Origin: Rhodobacteraceae bacterium UBA2776
Lineage (GTDB): Bacteria > Pseudomonadota > Alphaproteobacteria > Rhodobacterales > Rhodobacteraceae
Assembly: GCA_002352425.1 (NCBI GenBank)
Contig: DEIK01000033.1
Span: 399-30,642 of the forward strand
Direction: 5' to 3'
Length of the DNA: 30,244 nucleotides
Positions 13,686-21,646 of this stretch are shown one piece after another. The notes below the pieces were generated by a model. That model was not told the origin of the DNA. It did not search any database and saw nothing but the letters and a program-made list of their open reading frames with translations. Each line of letters starts with the position of its first letter. The first letter of the stretch is position 1. The position numbers and the translations under genes were made by a program.

Positions 13686-15185
13686 ATGTTTGAAAATCTA
13701 TCCGAACGCCTTGGTGGTGTCTTTGATCGACTGTCCAAACAGGGCGCCCTGTCCGAGGACGACATCAAAACAGCCCTGCGCGAGGTCCGCGTGGCCTTGC
13801 TCGAGGCCGATGTCTCGCTGCCCGTTGCACGTGATTTCATCAAAGCGATCTCCGAAAAAGCCGCGGGCCAAGCCGTCACCAAATCCATCACGCCCGGCCA
13901 ACAGGTCGTTAAAATCGTGCATGACGAATTGGTGCATGTGCTGGCGGGTGACAATGACAACGCTGGCGAGCTGAAAATCGACAACGCGCCAGCGCCTATC
14001 CTGATGGTCGGTCTGCAAGGCTCGGGTAAAACCACCACCACCGCCAAACTGGCCAAACGCCTGACCGAGAAAAACGGCAAACGCGTGATGATGGCATCCC
14101 TTGATGTGCAGCGCCCTGCTGCCCAAGAACAGCTGGCCATTTTGGGCAAGCAAATCGGCGTCGATACCCTGCCGATCGTCAAAGGCCAATCCGCCGTCGA
14201 CATCGCCAAACGCGCCAAACAACAGGCAATGATGGGCGGCTATGACGTCTATATGCTCGACACCGCGGGCCGCCTTCACATCGACGAAGTGTTGATGGAC
14301 GAAGTCCAATCGGTGCGCGACGTGGCCAACCCGCGCGAAACACTGCTGGTGGTTGACGGGCTAACCGGCCAAGACGCGGTCAACGTGGCCGAAGAATTCG
14401 ACGAAAAGGTCGGCGTCTCGGGCGTGGTCCTGACCCGCATGGATGGCGACGGTCGCGGTGGTGCCGCCCTTTCAATGCGCGCCGTCACCGGCAAGCCGAT
14501 CAAATTCGTTGGCCTTGGCGAAAAGATGGACGCGCTTGAGGAATTCCACCCTGAACGTGTCGCTGGCCGTATCCTTGGCATGGGCGACATCGTGTCTTTG
14601 GTCGAAAAAGCCCAGGAAACCATCGAGGCCGAACAAGCCGAACGCATGATGAAGCGGTTCCAAAAGGGTCAGTTCAATATGAACGACCTGAAACAACAGC
14701 TGGAACAGATGCAAAAAATGGGCGGCATGGAAGGCATCATGGGCATGATGCCCGGCATGGGCAAAATGAAAAAGCAGGTCGAAGAGGCCGGTTTTGACGA
14801 CAGCATCATTCGCCGTCAGGTTGCCCTGATCCAATCCATGACCAAACGCGAACGCGCCAACCCCAAACTGCTGCAGGCCTCGCGCAAAAAACGCATCGCG
14901 GCGGGTGCTGGTCTGGAAGTGTCCGAGCTGAACAAGCTGATGAAGATGCACCGCCAGATGGCCGACATGATGAAGAAGATGGGCAAAATGGGCAAAGGTG
15001 GGATGTTGAAAAAAGCCATGGGCGGCATGTTCGGCAAAGGCGGCCACGGCATGGCTGGCGAATTGGCCAACATGGACCCCAAAGCGATGGAAGCGGCAGC
15101 CAAGCAAATGGGCGGCAAGCTTCCCGGGCTTGGCGGCGGCGCTGGACTTCCGCCAGGCCTTAGTGGGTTCGGGAAAAAGAAATGA
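13686..15185 (+). CDS. ffh: Signal recognition particle protein Ffh
   Basis: The SRP54 GTPase, 499 residues, which binds signal sequences on ribosomes together with SRP RNA and docks with FtsY. Residues 1-90 are the N domain. Residues 100-295 are the G domain, with the P-loop GLQGSGKTT (109-117), the DTAGR box and the TRMDGD box. The C-terminal part is the methionine-rich M domain with the LKQQLEQMQKMGGMEGIM stretch and a Gly/Met/Lys-rich tail. AAAGGAGCC lies just before the ATG. It opens an operon with chorismate mutase, rpsP, rimM, trmD, rplS and rpmE. No SRP RNA gene is in the window. Confidence 0.97.
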   Translation: MFENLSERLGGVFDRLSKQGALSEDDIKTALREVRVALLEADVSLPVARDFIKAISEKAAGQAVTKSITPGQQVVKIVHDELVHVLAGDNDNAGELKIDNAPAPILMVGLQGSGKTTTTAKLAKRLTEKNGKRVMMASLDVQRPAAQEQLAILGKQIGVDTLPIVKGQSAVDIAKRAKQQAMMGGYDVYMLDTAGRLHIDEVLMDEVQSVRDVANPRETLLVVDGLTGQDAVNVAEEFDEKVGVSGVVLTRMDGDGRGGAALSMRAVTGKPIKFVGLGEKMDALEEFHPERVAGRILGMGDIVSLVEKAQETIEAEQAERMMKRFQKGQFNMNDLKQQLEQMQKMGGMEGIMGMMPGMGKMKKQVEEAGFDDSIIRRQVALIQSMTKRERANPKLLQASRKKRIAAGAGLEVSELNKLMKMHRQMADMMKKMGKMGKGGMLKKAMGGMFGKGGHGMAGELANMDPKAMEAAAKQMGGKLPGLGGGAGLPPGLSGFGKKK

Positions 15186-15190
15186 TGTTT

Positions 15191-15226
15191 GTACAATTTC
15201 CCCCCACTTTTGTACAAAACGTACAA
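15191..15226. repeat. Three GTACAA motifs including a perfect 12-base palindrome
   Basis: GTACAA occurs at 15191-15196, 15212-15217 and 15221-15226, within the 54 bases separating ffh from the chorismate mutase gene. The middle copy lies in TTTTGTACAAAA (15208-15219), a perfect palindrome. The arrangement suggests a protein-binding site or an internal regulatory element, but I recognise no known regulator. Confidence 0.5.
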
Positions 15227-15239
15227 TCCGGAGGCCGCC

Positions 15240-15536
15240 ATGACTGATCCCGTCACCCGCGCCGCCGAGCTGCTAAAAGAGCACCGCGAGAGCATTGACC
15301 GTCTGGATTCGATCCTCGTTTATACTCTTGGTGAGCGCTTCAAACACACCCAAGCGGTGGGCAAACTCAAGGCCGAGCATGATCTGCCCGCGTCCGACCC
15401 GACCCGTGAAGCCAGCCAAATCGCACGACTTGAGGAATTGGCCGAAAAAGCCAACCTCGACCCGAAATTCGCCAAACAATTCCTGAATTTCATTATTCAG
15501 GAAGTAATCAATCACCACAAACAACATCAAGAATGA
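15240..15536 (+). CDS. Chorismate mutase, AroQ class
   Basis: A 98-residue, all-helical enzyme that converts chorismate to prephenate for phenylalanine and tyrosine synthesis. The first helix has IDRLDSILVYTLGERFKHTQ with the conserved LD and ER positions, followed by VGKLKAEHDLPASDP and a C-terminal helix FLNFIIQEVINHHK. The length and order of charged residues match stand-alone AroQ mutases and not a PheA fusion. CGGAGG lies five bases before ATG 15240, so the upstream in-frame extension is rejected. It sits between ffh and rpsP, an arrangement I associate with Rhodobacterales. There is no obvious functional link with its neighbours. Confidence 0.88.
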   Translation: MTDPVTRAAELLKEHRESIDRLDSILVYTLGERFKHTQAVGKLKAEHDLPASDPTREASQIARLEELAEKANLDPKFAKQFLNFIIQEVINHHKQHQE

Positions 15537-15583
15537 CAGGGTGCCAAGCCCTTAAATTAAATGAAAAATAGGAGATACTACCC

Positions 15584-15994
15584 ATGTCTATGAAAATCAG
15601 ACTTGCTCGCGGCGGCTCAAAAAAGCGTCCTTTTTATCGCATTGTTGCGGCTGACAGCCGTATGCCACGCGATGGTCGTTATATTGAACGTCTGGGCACA
15701 TATAACCCACTGCTCGCCAAAGATTCCGAAGAGCGCGTGAAAATGGATGTGGACCGCATCAAACATTGGCTCTCTGAGGGTGCGCAACCAACAGACCGTA
15801 TCTCTCGCTTCTTGGAAGCTGCTGGAATCCTTGAGAAAAAGACCCGCAGCAACCCGAAAAAAGGTACACCTGGCGACAAAGCTGTTGCCCGTGCTGAAGA
15901 GAAAGCTGAAAAAGCGGCCGCCCCTGTTGAAGAGGCTCCAGTTGAAGAAGCACCCGCAGAAGAAGCGGCAGTCGAAGAAAAAGCTGCTGAATAA
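15584..15994 (+). CDS. rpsP: 30S ribosomal protein S16
   Basis: A small-subunit assembly protein of 136 residues. The family core is in residues 1-85: KIRLARGGSKKRPFYRIVAA, the RMPRDGRYIERLGTYNPL segment and DRIKHWLSEGAQPTDRISRFL. Residues 95-136 are a low-complexity tail rich in Ala, Glu and Lys. Such acidic extensions occur in alphaproteobacterial S16. AGGAG lies nine bases before the ATG. It is followed by a strong hairpin before rimM. Confidence 0.97.
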   Translation: MSMKIRLARGGSKKRPFYRIVAADSRMPRDGRYIERLGTYNPLLAKDSEERVKMDVDRIKHWLSEGAQPTDRISRFLEAAGILEKKTRSNPKKGTPGDKAVARAEEKAEKAAAPVEEAPVEEAPAEEAAVEEKAAE

Positions 15995-16012
15995 TCAGTA
16001 GGTTATCACGGT

Positions 16013-16042
16013 TGATGCGCGGGTTGTGAGGCCCGCGCATCA
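16013..16042 (+). other. Intercistronic hairpin between rpsP and rimM
   Basis: TGATGCGCGGG (16013-16023) pairs perfectly with CCCGCGCATCA (16032-16042) around an eight-base loop, giving eleven base pairs. No T-tract follows, so complete termination is unlikely. It could reduce read-through from the abundant rpsP message into rimM, or protect the 3' end of the rpsP mRNA. Confidence 0.65.
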
Positions 16043-16074
16043 CCGATCAAGCCAACCTTATGGAGGCTGATTAG

Positions 16075-16584
16075 GTGAACAAACCGGATCACATCTGTGT
16101 CGGGGCCTTTTCCGGCTCTTACGGCGTCACTGGCGAAGTGCGACTGAAAAGCTTCTGCGCCGACCCTGAATCCATTGCGAACTACAACCCCTTGAGCAGC
16201 GAGGATGGCAAGCGAAGTTTTGAGATCAGCCTGACCCGCAACATCAAAAATGCGTTAGTTGTCAAGGTGGTAGGCATTGCCAACAAAGAAGACGCCGACA
16301 CCCTGAAGGGCATCCGCCTATTCGCGAGGCGCGATCAATTGCCCGCCCTGCCAGACGACGAATTTTACCACACCGACCTGATCGGCCTGACAGTTCTCGA
16401 CACTGGCGGCACCGTTTTGGGCAAGGTCCATGACGTGCAAAACCACGGCGCCAGCGATCTGTTGGAAATCGTCCTTGAGGGCAGCAGCGCCACCGTGCTT
16501 TTACCTTTCACCAACGAAGTGATCCCGACCGTGGACCTTGCGTCTGGCCGCATCATTGCTGACCCCCCCGAGGGGGCGCTGTAA
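16075..16584 (+). CDS. rimM: Ribosome maturation factor RimM
   Basis: A 169-residue factor needed for processing the 16S rRNA 3' domain; it binds S19. The N-terminal barrel holds VGAFSGSYGVTGEVRLKSF (residues 9-27). The PRC-barrel half holds EFYHTDLIGLTVLDTGG and the LLPFTNEVIPTVDL block. The start codon is GTG 16075, with GGAGG (16062-16066) eight bases upstream. It lies downstream of rpsP in the conventional order, but a sulfotransferase-like gene separates it from trmD. Confidence 0.94.
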   Translation: MNKPDHICVGAFSGSYGVTGEVRLKSFCADPESIANYNPLSSEDGKRSFEISLTRNIKNALVVKVVGIANKEDADTLKGIRLFARRDQLPALPDDEFYHTDLIGLTVLDTGGTVLGKVHDVQNHGASDLLEIVLEGSSATVLLPFTNEVIPTVDLASGRIIADPPEGAL

Positions 16585-16586
16585 CC

Positions 16587-17384
16587 ATGTCGACCCGCGT
16601 CATTGTCCACGCCGGGTTCCACAAAACCGGAACCACTACGGCACAGCGGTTTTTGATGCACAACGGCCCTCATATTTGGCCCCATCACGCCATTGCAATC
16701 CAGTACCGTATTCGTGACCCGCTGCAATTTGCGCTGGCCTATTCCACCGGCGCCGGCCAAATCGCACTGGATGAATTTCGCAGTCGTTTCAAGGGCTTCC
16801 TCGAAACGCTCGAATTGGGGGCCACACGCGGTTTGATCATCAGCGCCGAAAATCTGGCCGGCATGATGCCGGGTAAAAATGATCTGGTCGATGGCTATGC
16901 CGCCTGCCCTGTGTTGATGAAAACCGTGGTCGAATGCGTGGAAAACGTCATTGATCCCATCCCCGATATGAGTTTTCACTTCTCAACCCGTGGCAAGGAC
17001 AAATGGCTGCGTAGCATCTGGTGGCACAACCTGTCCAAAACCCGCCTGACTCAAAACTTCAACGATTTCGCCGCCACCCTTGGACCAAGTTGCGATCTGG
17101 AAGAAACCCTGCGCCAAGTCCAAAACGCCATCGACTATCCAGTCACCAGCACACCGCTGGAACAGACCAGCACCCAGCAATTTGGCCCTGCCACGCCGCT
17201 GATTAACCTGCTGAATTTGCCTGATGAATCTCTGAACGCGCTACAAAGCATCCCCGCCGAAAATGTAAAGCCCCGTCGTGACTTGATCAAAGAGTTCCTA
17301 AAGCTGAACCGCTCGACCTTGAGCAACGCCGCACTCGCCACCCGCAAGCAAGAGCTGCTGGAACAAGACGCGAAATTGGATTAG
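16587..17384 (+). CDS. Sulfotransferase-like protein of unknown role
   Basis: A 265-residue protein that begins two bases after rimM and ends nine before trmD, so it is in the operon. The N-terminal VIVHAGFHKTGTTTAQRFL (residues 5-23) has the HKTGTT phosphosulfate-binding loop of PAPS-dependent sulfotransferases (His12, Lys13, Thr16). Further on, LIISAENLAGM and FHFSTRGKDKWLRSIWWHNL resemble the second PAPS-contacting Ser/Arg region of that fold. The rest is weakly conserved, and I cannot identify a substrate or prove enzymatic activity. The same operon in most bacteria has rimM directly followed by trmD. The C-terminal 40 residues are helical and charged. Confidence 0.65.
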   Translation: MSTRVIVHAGFHKTGTTTAQRFLMHNGPHIWPHHAIAIQYRIRDPLQFALAYSTGAGQIALDEFRSRFKGFLETLELGATRGLIISAENLAGMMPGKNDLVDGYAACPVLMKTVVECVENVIDPIPDMSFHFSTRGKDKWLRSIWWHNLSKTRLTQNFNDFAATLGPSCDLEETLRQVQNAIDYPVTSTPLEQTSTQQFGPATPLINLLNLPDESLNALQSIPAENVKPRRDLIKEFLKLNRSTLSNAALATRKQELLEQDAKLD

Positions 17385-17393
17385 AGCCAGCCT

Positions 17394-18230
17394 ATGACCA
17401 AAGCACCGCTGTCCAAATCCCACGGCCGCAAAACCATTTCGGCCACCATGCAACCGCGTGACCTGATGGGGGAAACCCCGCAGCTGAAAAACGCGTGGCG
17501 GGTGAAAATCGTCACCCTGTTCCCCGAGGCCTTTCCCGGCGTTTTGGGTGCATCCCTGACAGGCAAAGCCTTGACCGAAGGTCTGTGGCAGCTCGACACC
17601 ATTGATCTGCGCCCCTTTGGCGAGGGTAAGCACCGCAATGTCGACGACACCCCGTCCGGTGGTGGGGCTGGCATGGTGTTGCGGGCCGACGTGGTCGGCA
17701 AAGCGCTGGAAACCGCCCAACAAGGCACACCAACCGATCGCGCCAAATGGCCGGTGATATACCTGTCCCCACGCGGCAAACCGATGACCCAAGCCATGAT
17801 GCAGCGATTCGCAAAAGGCGACGGGATGACCCTATTATGCGGGCGATTTGAGGGCGTAGACGAACGTGTGATCGAAGAATTCGACATTGAAGAGGTCAGT
17901 TTGGGCGATTTTGTCCTGACAGGCGGCGAGATCGCAGCACAGGCCTTGATTGATGCCACAGTCCGTCTTATACCGCGCGTTCTGGGCAATCAGGAATCCA
18001 CCGAGGACGAATCGTTTTCGGATGGTTTGCTGGAACACCCACAATATACGAGGCCTGCCGTTTGGAAGGGTCGCACGATACCGGAAATGCTTCTGTCCGG
18101 CCATCACGCGAATATATCCAACTGGCGACAGGTAATGGCCGAAAGGCTGACTAAAAAACGCCGACCTGATCTCTGGCGGGCTTATTGCGAAACCCGCGGT
18201 AGGGACCCGAATGAAGACCGAGAGCTCTGA
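17394..18230 (+). CDS. trmD: tRNA (guanine-N1)-methyltransferase TrmD
   Basis: Methylates G37 of tRNAs with SAM and prevents +1 frameshifting. It has 278 residues. The trefoil-knot SAM site is formed by LSPRG (124-128), LLCGRFEGVDERV (147-159) and GDFVLTGGE (171-179). TEDESFSDGLLEHPQYTRP near residues 203-221 is the catalytic linker; a Glu appears where the E. coli enzyme has the general base Asp169 (EDSF versus DESF by my reading), which should be checked by alignment. The assigned ATG at 17394 gives about 24 extra N-terminal residues; ATG 17448 or 17466 could be the true start, and none has a good Shine-Dalgarno. It lies in the rimM-rplS operon. Confidence 0.93.
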   Translation: MTKAPLSKSHGRKTISATMQPRDLMGETPQLKNAWRVKIVTLFPEAFPGVLGASLTGKALTEGLWQLDTIDLRPFGEGKHRNVDDTPSGGGAGMVLRADVVGKALETAQQGTPTDRAKWPVIYLSPRGKPMTQAMMQRFAKGDGMTLLCGRFEGVDERVIEEFDIEEVSLGDFVLTGGEIAAQALIDATVRLIPRVLGNQESTEDESFSDGLLEHPQYTRPAVWKGRTIPEMLLSGHHANISNWRQVMAERLTKKRRPDLWRAYCETRGRDPNEDREL

Positions 18231-18285
18231 GGTCGCACCAACACGTCGCGGGCAAACCGTGTATATTTATAAAGGAGCGTTTCAG

Positions 18286-18660
18286 ATGAACCTGATCGCA
18301 CAACTCGAAGCCGAGCAGATTGCTGCTCTTGGCAAAGACATTCCAGACTTCAAGGCGGGTGACACCATCCGCGTTGGGTACAAAGTGACCGAGGGCACAC
18401 GCTCGCGGGTCCAGAATTATGAGGGTGTCTGCATCGCCCGTAAAGGTGGCGCTGGTATCGCTGCAGCCTTTACCGTGCGCAAGATTTCCTTTGGCGAGGG
18501 CGTGGAACGTGTGTTCCCGCTGCATTCGACCAACATCGACAGCATTACAGTGATCCGCCGTGGCCGTGTGCGTCGTGCGAAACTGTACTATCTGCGCGAA
18601 CGTCGTGGTAAATCGGCACGTATCGCCGAAAACACCAACTACAAGCCCAAGAAATCTTAA
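18286..18660 (+). CDS. rplS: 50S ribosomal protein L19
   Basis: A large-subunit protein of 124 residues located at the 30S-50S interface. It reads MNLIAQLEAEQIAALGKDIP, then FKAGDTIRVGYKV, YEGVCIARKGGG-like loop, and SFGEGVERVFPLHSTNIDSI, ending in RRGRVRRAKLYYLRERRGKS, all canonical. AAAGGAG lies eight bases before ATG 18286, so an in-frame extension upstream, which overlaps trmD, is rejected. The gene follows trmD after 55 bases. Confidence 0.97.
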   Translation: MNLIAQLEAEQIAALGKDIPDFKAGDTIRVGYKVTEGTRSRVQNYEGVCIARKGGAGIAAAFTVRKISFGEGVERVFPLHSTNIDSITVIRRGRVRRAKLYYLRERRGKSARIAENTNYKPKKS

Positions 18661-18671
18661 GGAGCGGTGCA

Positions 18672-18893
18672 ATGAGAAAAGATATTCACCCCGACTACCA
18701 CACAATCAACGTCAAAATGACCGACGGCACCGTTTTGGAAATGAAATCCACCTATGGCGCAGAAGGCGAAACGCTGGCGCTGGAAATCGACCCAACTGTG
18801 CACCCTGCATGGACCGGTGGTAACACGCGCCTGATGGATGCTGGTGGCCGTGTGACCAAGTTTAAGAAAAAATACGAAGGGTTGGGCTTCTAA
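18672..18893 (+). CDS. rpmE: 50S ribosomal protein L31, zinc-free form
   Basis: A 73-residue large-subunit protein. It reads MRKDIHPDYHTINVKMTDG, then HPAWTGGNTRLMDAGGRVTKF. It has no cysteines, so it is the C-minus type that does not bind zinc. It starts eleven bases after rplS with GGAG upstream and closes the operon before a strong terminator. Confidence 0.95.
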   Translation: MRKDIHPDYHTINVKMTDGTVLEMKSTYGAEGETLALEIDPTVHPAWTGGNTRLMDAGGRVTKFKKKYEGLGF

Positions 18894-18918
18894 GCGAAGT
18901 TTGCTTTTTGGAATTACG

Positions 18919-18950
18919 AAACGCCGCGCTGGAAACAGGGCGGCGTTTTT
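18919..18950 (+). terminator. Terminator of the ffh-rpmE operon
   Basis: AAACGCCGC (18919-18927) pairs with GCGGCGTTT (18940-18948). The loop contains an inner CTG-GAAA-CAG helix, and five T residues begin at 18946. It lies 25 bases after the rpmE stop codon. Confidence 0.9.
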
Positions 18951-19005
18951 GCTGTAAAGAGGGTAAAATTAGAGGTCTTTTCTATTTAAAAAACAAGGTT
19001 TCAAT

Positions 19006-19352
19006 ATGCGTCTCTTTCTATTTTTGTTTGGCATTTTTCCATTCATGTTTACCCCAAAAGCATTAAGTTCTCAGTTGACCGTACTCGCGCAATATTTACC
19101 AACACTTCGCCGAAAAGTATCTATAATGGGCAAATTGTAAAATCCATCGGGTATGATGTTATCTCTTTTGACAAGGATGGCATTGTTATGCGTCTTGACG
19201 GCGAAGAACGCCTGACACCTGACGGGAAAACCGTGATCTGGGTGCTAAAACCACTGCCAAATGATATGTTCTGCTGGGGCCGCACCGACTGGCCCTCGAC
19301 GGGCTGTTTAATCATTCACGTCAGATGCCCCGAACTGCCGCCCATCAGCTAG
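19006..19352 (+). pseudogene. Small secreted-protein gene interrupted by a frameshift
   Basis: An ATG at 19006 opens a frame with a clear hydrophobic signal peptide (MRLFLFLFGIFPFMFTPKAL) that stops at 19138-19140 after 44 codons. A different frame carries on past that point with plausible protein sequence (IYNGQIVKSIGYDVISFDKD, then RLDGEERLTPDGKTVIW) and ends at TAG 19350-19352. Joined near 19070-19110, the two would give a secreted protein of about 115 residues with three cysteines near its C-terminus. I do not recognise the family. The first part is A/T-rich compared with its neighbours. A sequencing error, a real inactivating frameshift, or two unrelated short frames are all possible. 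Nothing else is visible between 18951 and 19407. Confidence 0.45.
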
Positions 19353-19407
19353 GTCTATTTCTAAATCGCGCGACTAGGATCGTGGCTTTTTCATGCTAAG
19401 ATGCCCT

Positions 19408-20745
19408 ATGTTGAGCGTCCTAAAGCACCCCGTTTACGCCCGCCTGTTCACCGCCCAAGTGATCGCCCTGCTCGGCACAGGGCTGCTGACGGTGGCGCTG
19501 GGTTTGCTGGCCTATGATTTGGCGGGGGCGCAGGCAGGGGTCGTGTTGGGCTTTGCCTTCACCATCAAAATGGTGGCCTACGTTGGGTTGTCGCCGATTG
19601 CCCATGCGCTGGTCGAACGGCTACCGCGCAAGGCCGTGCTGATTGGGGCCGATCTGATCCGTGCCTTTGTCGCGCTGTTCTTGCCGCTGATCGATTCCGT
19701 CTGGCAGATTTACCTGCTGATTTTTGTCTTGCAGGCCGCCTCGGCCACATTCACCCCTGCCTTTCAGGCGTTGATCCCCGACATCCTAAAGGACGAGCGG
19801 GACTACACCAAAGCCCTGTCCCTGTCGCGCCTTGCCTATGATCTGGAGAACCTGCTGAGCCCTGCCATGGCGGGTGCATTGATGCTGTTGGTCAGCTATC
19901 ACTGGTTGTTTGCGGGCACGGTTGTCGGGTTTGTGACCTCGGCAGCCCTCGTGGCGGCAACCGTCATTCCCGCCCAAAAACCCCAGACCAAACAACGCCC
20001 GTTCAAAGAACGCCTGACCCGCGGCACACGGATATATCTGGCCACCCCACGGTTGCGCGGATTGCTGTCCTTGAACCTGTCTGCAGCGGCCGTGGGTGCG
20101 TTCATTCTGGTCAACACGGTGGTGATGGTGCGCACCTATTTCGGAGCTTCCGAAGTCTATCTCGCCTATGCGATGGCCGCCTTTGGCGCGGGCTCGATGT
20201 TGGCGGCGCTCGCCCTGCCACGGCTGCTGGAAACAGTGGCCGATCGGAGCGTGATGATCATCGCGGCGTTTATGCTGACGGGGCTAACTCTTGCCCACGC
20301 TGTTTACTTTTTGACCGTCGGCCTCGTGGGATGGGGCAGTTTTTTGGCCCTTTGGGCCATCAGCGGCGCGCTCTACTCGGCGGTTTTGACACCCTCGGGC
20401 CGTCTATTGCGCAGATCAGCCCATACCAAAGACAGGCCCGCCATATTCACTGCCCAATTCGCCCTATCACACGCCTGTTGGCTGCTGACCTACCCGATTG
20501 CGGGCTGGGCTGGCGCACAACTGGGTCTGCCCACCGCCATGATGATCCTTGGATCGCTGGCCCTGTTCGGCGTGCTACTCTCCCTGCTGGTCTGGCCCGC
20601 TGGCAACGCGGGTGAGTTGGAGCACACACATCCCGACCTGCCCGCTGACCACCCACACTTCAAAACCCACCACGCCCACAGCAAATCCCATGCCCATGTC
20701 ATCGTCATTGATGATGAGCACAGAGCATGGCCAACCCACGGGTAA
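19408..20745 (+). CDS. MFS transporter with histidine-rich C-terminus (possible metal efflux)
   Basis: An inner-membrane protein of 445 residues with about twelve hydrophobic helices. SVLKHPVYARLFTAQVIALL opens the first helix, and the loop between helices 2 and 3 carries the IAHALVERLPRKAVL motif, the family's GxLxDRxxRR-like signature. The last 44 residues contain eleven histidines (HTH, HPH, THHAH and SHAH clusters). A His-rich tail is also found in NreB-type nickel efflux proteins of this superfamily, so divalent-metal export is a reasonable guess. ATG 19408 is chosen over 19393 because the conserved N-terminus starts there; neither has a good Shine-Dalgarno. It is flanked by a broken gene and mipZ and is probably monocistronic. 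Confidence 0.83.
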   Translation: MLSVLKHPVYARLFTAQVIALLGTGLLTVALGLLAYDLAGAQAGVVLGFAFTIKMVAYVGLSPIAHALVERLPRKAVLIGADLIRAFVALFLPLIDSVWQIYLLIFVLQAASATFTPAFQALIPDILKDERDYTKALSLSRLAYDLENLLSPAMAGALMLLVSYHWLFAGTVVGFVTSAALVAATVIPAQKPQTKQRPFKERLTRGTRIYLATPRLRGLLSLNLSAAAVGAFILVNTVVMVRTYFGASEVYLAYAMAAFGAGSMLAALALPRLLETVADRSVMIIAAFMLTGLTLAHAVYFLTVGLVGWGSFLALWAISGALYSAVLTPSGRLLRRSAHTKDRPAIFTAQFALSHACWLLTYPIAGWAGAQLGLPTAMMILGSLALFGVLLSLLVWPAGNAGELEHTHPDLPADHPHFKTHHAHSKSHAHVIVIDDEHRAWPTHG

Positions 20746-20830
20746 ATGCCGCTTCCAAAATCCACCCCCTGCTCATATAGTAGCCTAAGCGCACTGGGGC
20801 GCGTGTTATAGAATTTTACGGGGTGCAGAC

Positions 20831-21643
20831 GTGGCGCATATTATTGTCGTTGGGAATGAAAAAGGCGGGTCTGGCAAATCGACCACCTCAATGCATGTGG
20901 CCACCGCATTGGTGCGGATGGGGCATTCCGTGGGCGCGCTGGATCTGGATCTGCGTCAACGCACCTTTGGCCGCTACATGGAAAAGCGCAAAGCCTATTG
21001 CACCACGCATAATGTTGATCTGGCCATGCCCGATTATCATGACCTGCCCGAGATCGACCGCTCAAAACTGCGGCCTGGCGAAAACATCTATGATCACCGC
21101 CTATCCGCCGCTGTTGCGACGCTGGAACCGGACAGCGATTTTATCCTGATTGATTGCCCGGGCTCGCACACCCGCCTGTCACAAGTGGCACATTCTTTGG
21201 CGGACACGTTGATCACCCCCCTAAACGACAGTTTTATTGATTTCGATTTGCTGGCACATGTCGACCCTGAAACGGACAAGATTTTGGGCCCGTCTGTATA
21301 TTCCGAGATGGTCTGGAACGCCCGTCAATTGCGCGCGCAAGCAGGTCTACCGCCAATCGACTGGGTCGTGGTGCGCAACCGTTTGGCCGCCCAACGCATG
21401 CACAACAAAGAAAAGATGCAGAGCGCACTGGAAACCCTGTCAAAACGCATTGGATTTCGTCTGGCCCCTGGGTTTGGCGAACGGGTGATTTTCCGCGAGT
21501 TGTTCCCGCGTGGTCTGACGCTGCTCGATCTCAAAGACATTGGTGTCAAAGGCCAGATGAACATTTCCAACGTCGCTGCGCGTCAAGAATTGCGCGAGTT
21601 GATGAAGGGGTTGAGCCTGCCCAATGTAACGGTGGATTTCTAG
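20831..21643 (+). CDS. mipZ: Division-plane positioning ATPase MipZ
   Basis: A ParA-like ATPase of 270 residues that forms a gradient from the cell poles by binding ParB near the origin and blocks FtsZ assembly away from midcell. The deviant Walker A motif is KGGSGKST (11-18). LDLDLRQRTFGRYMEKRKAY is the conserved segment after it, and FILIDCPGSHTRLSQVAHS the Walker B region. TLITPLNDSFIDFDLLAHVDP and IFRELFPRGLTLLDL are hallmarks of MipZ that separate it from ParA. The start codon is GTG 20831 with GGGG upstream. The gene converges on kdsA three bases further on. Confidence 0.93.
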   Translation: MAHIIVVGNEKGGSGKSTTSMHVATALVRMGHSVGALDLDLRQRTFGRYMEKRKAYCTTHNVDLAMPDYHDLPEIDRSKLRPGENIYDHRLSAAVATLEPDSDFILIDCPGSHTRLSQVAHSLADTLITPLNDSFIDFDLLAHVDPETDKILGPSVYSEMVWNARQLRAQAGLPPIDWVVVRNRLAAQRMHNKEKMQSALETLSKRIGFRLAPGFGERVIFRELFPRGLTLLDLKDIGVKGQMNISNVAARQELRELMKGLSLPNVTVDF

Positions 21644-21646
21644 GGT

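Noticed and set aside
14472..15107. His/Phe-rich minus-strand frame of 211 codons opposite ffh
   Set aside because: Its composition is the antisense of the Met/Lys-rich M domain; no start signal or homology.
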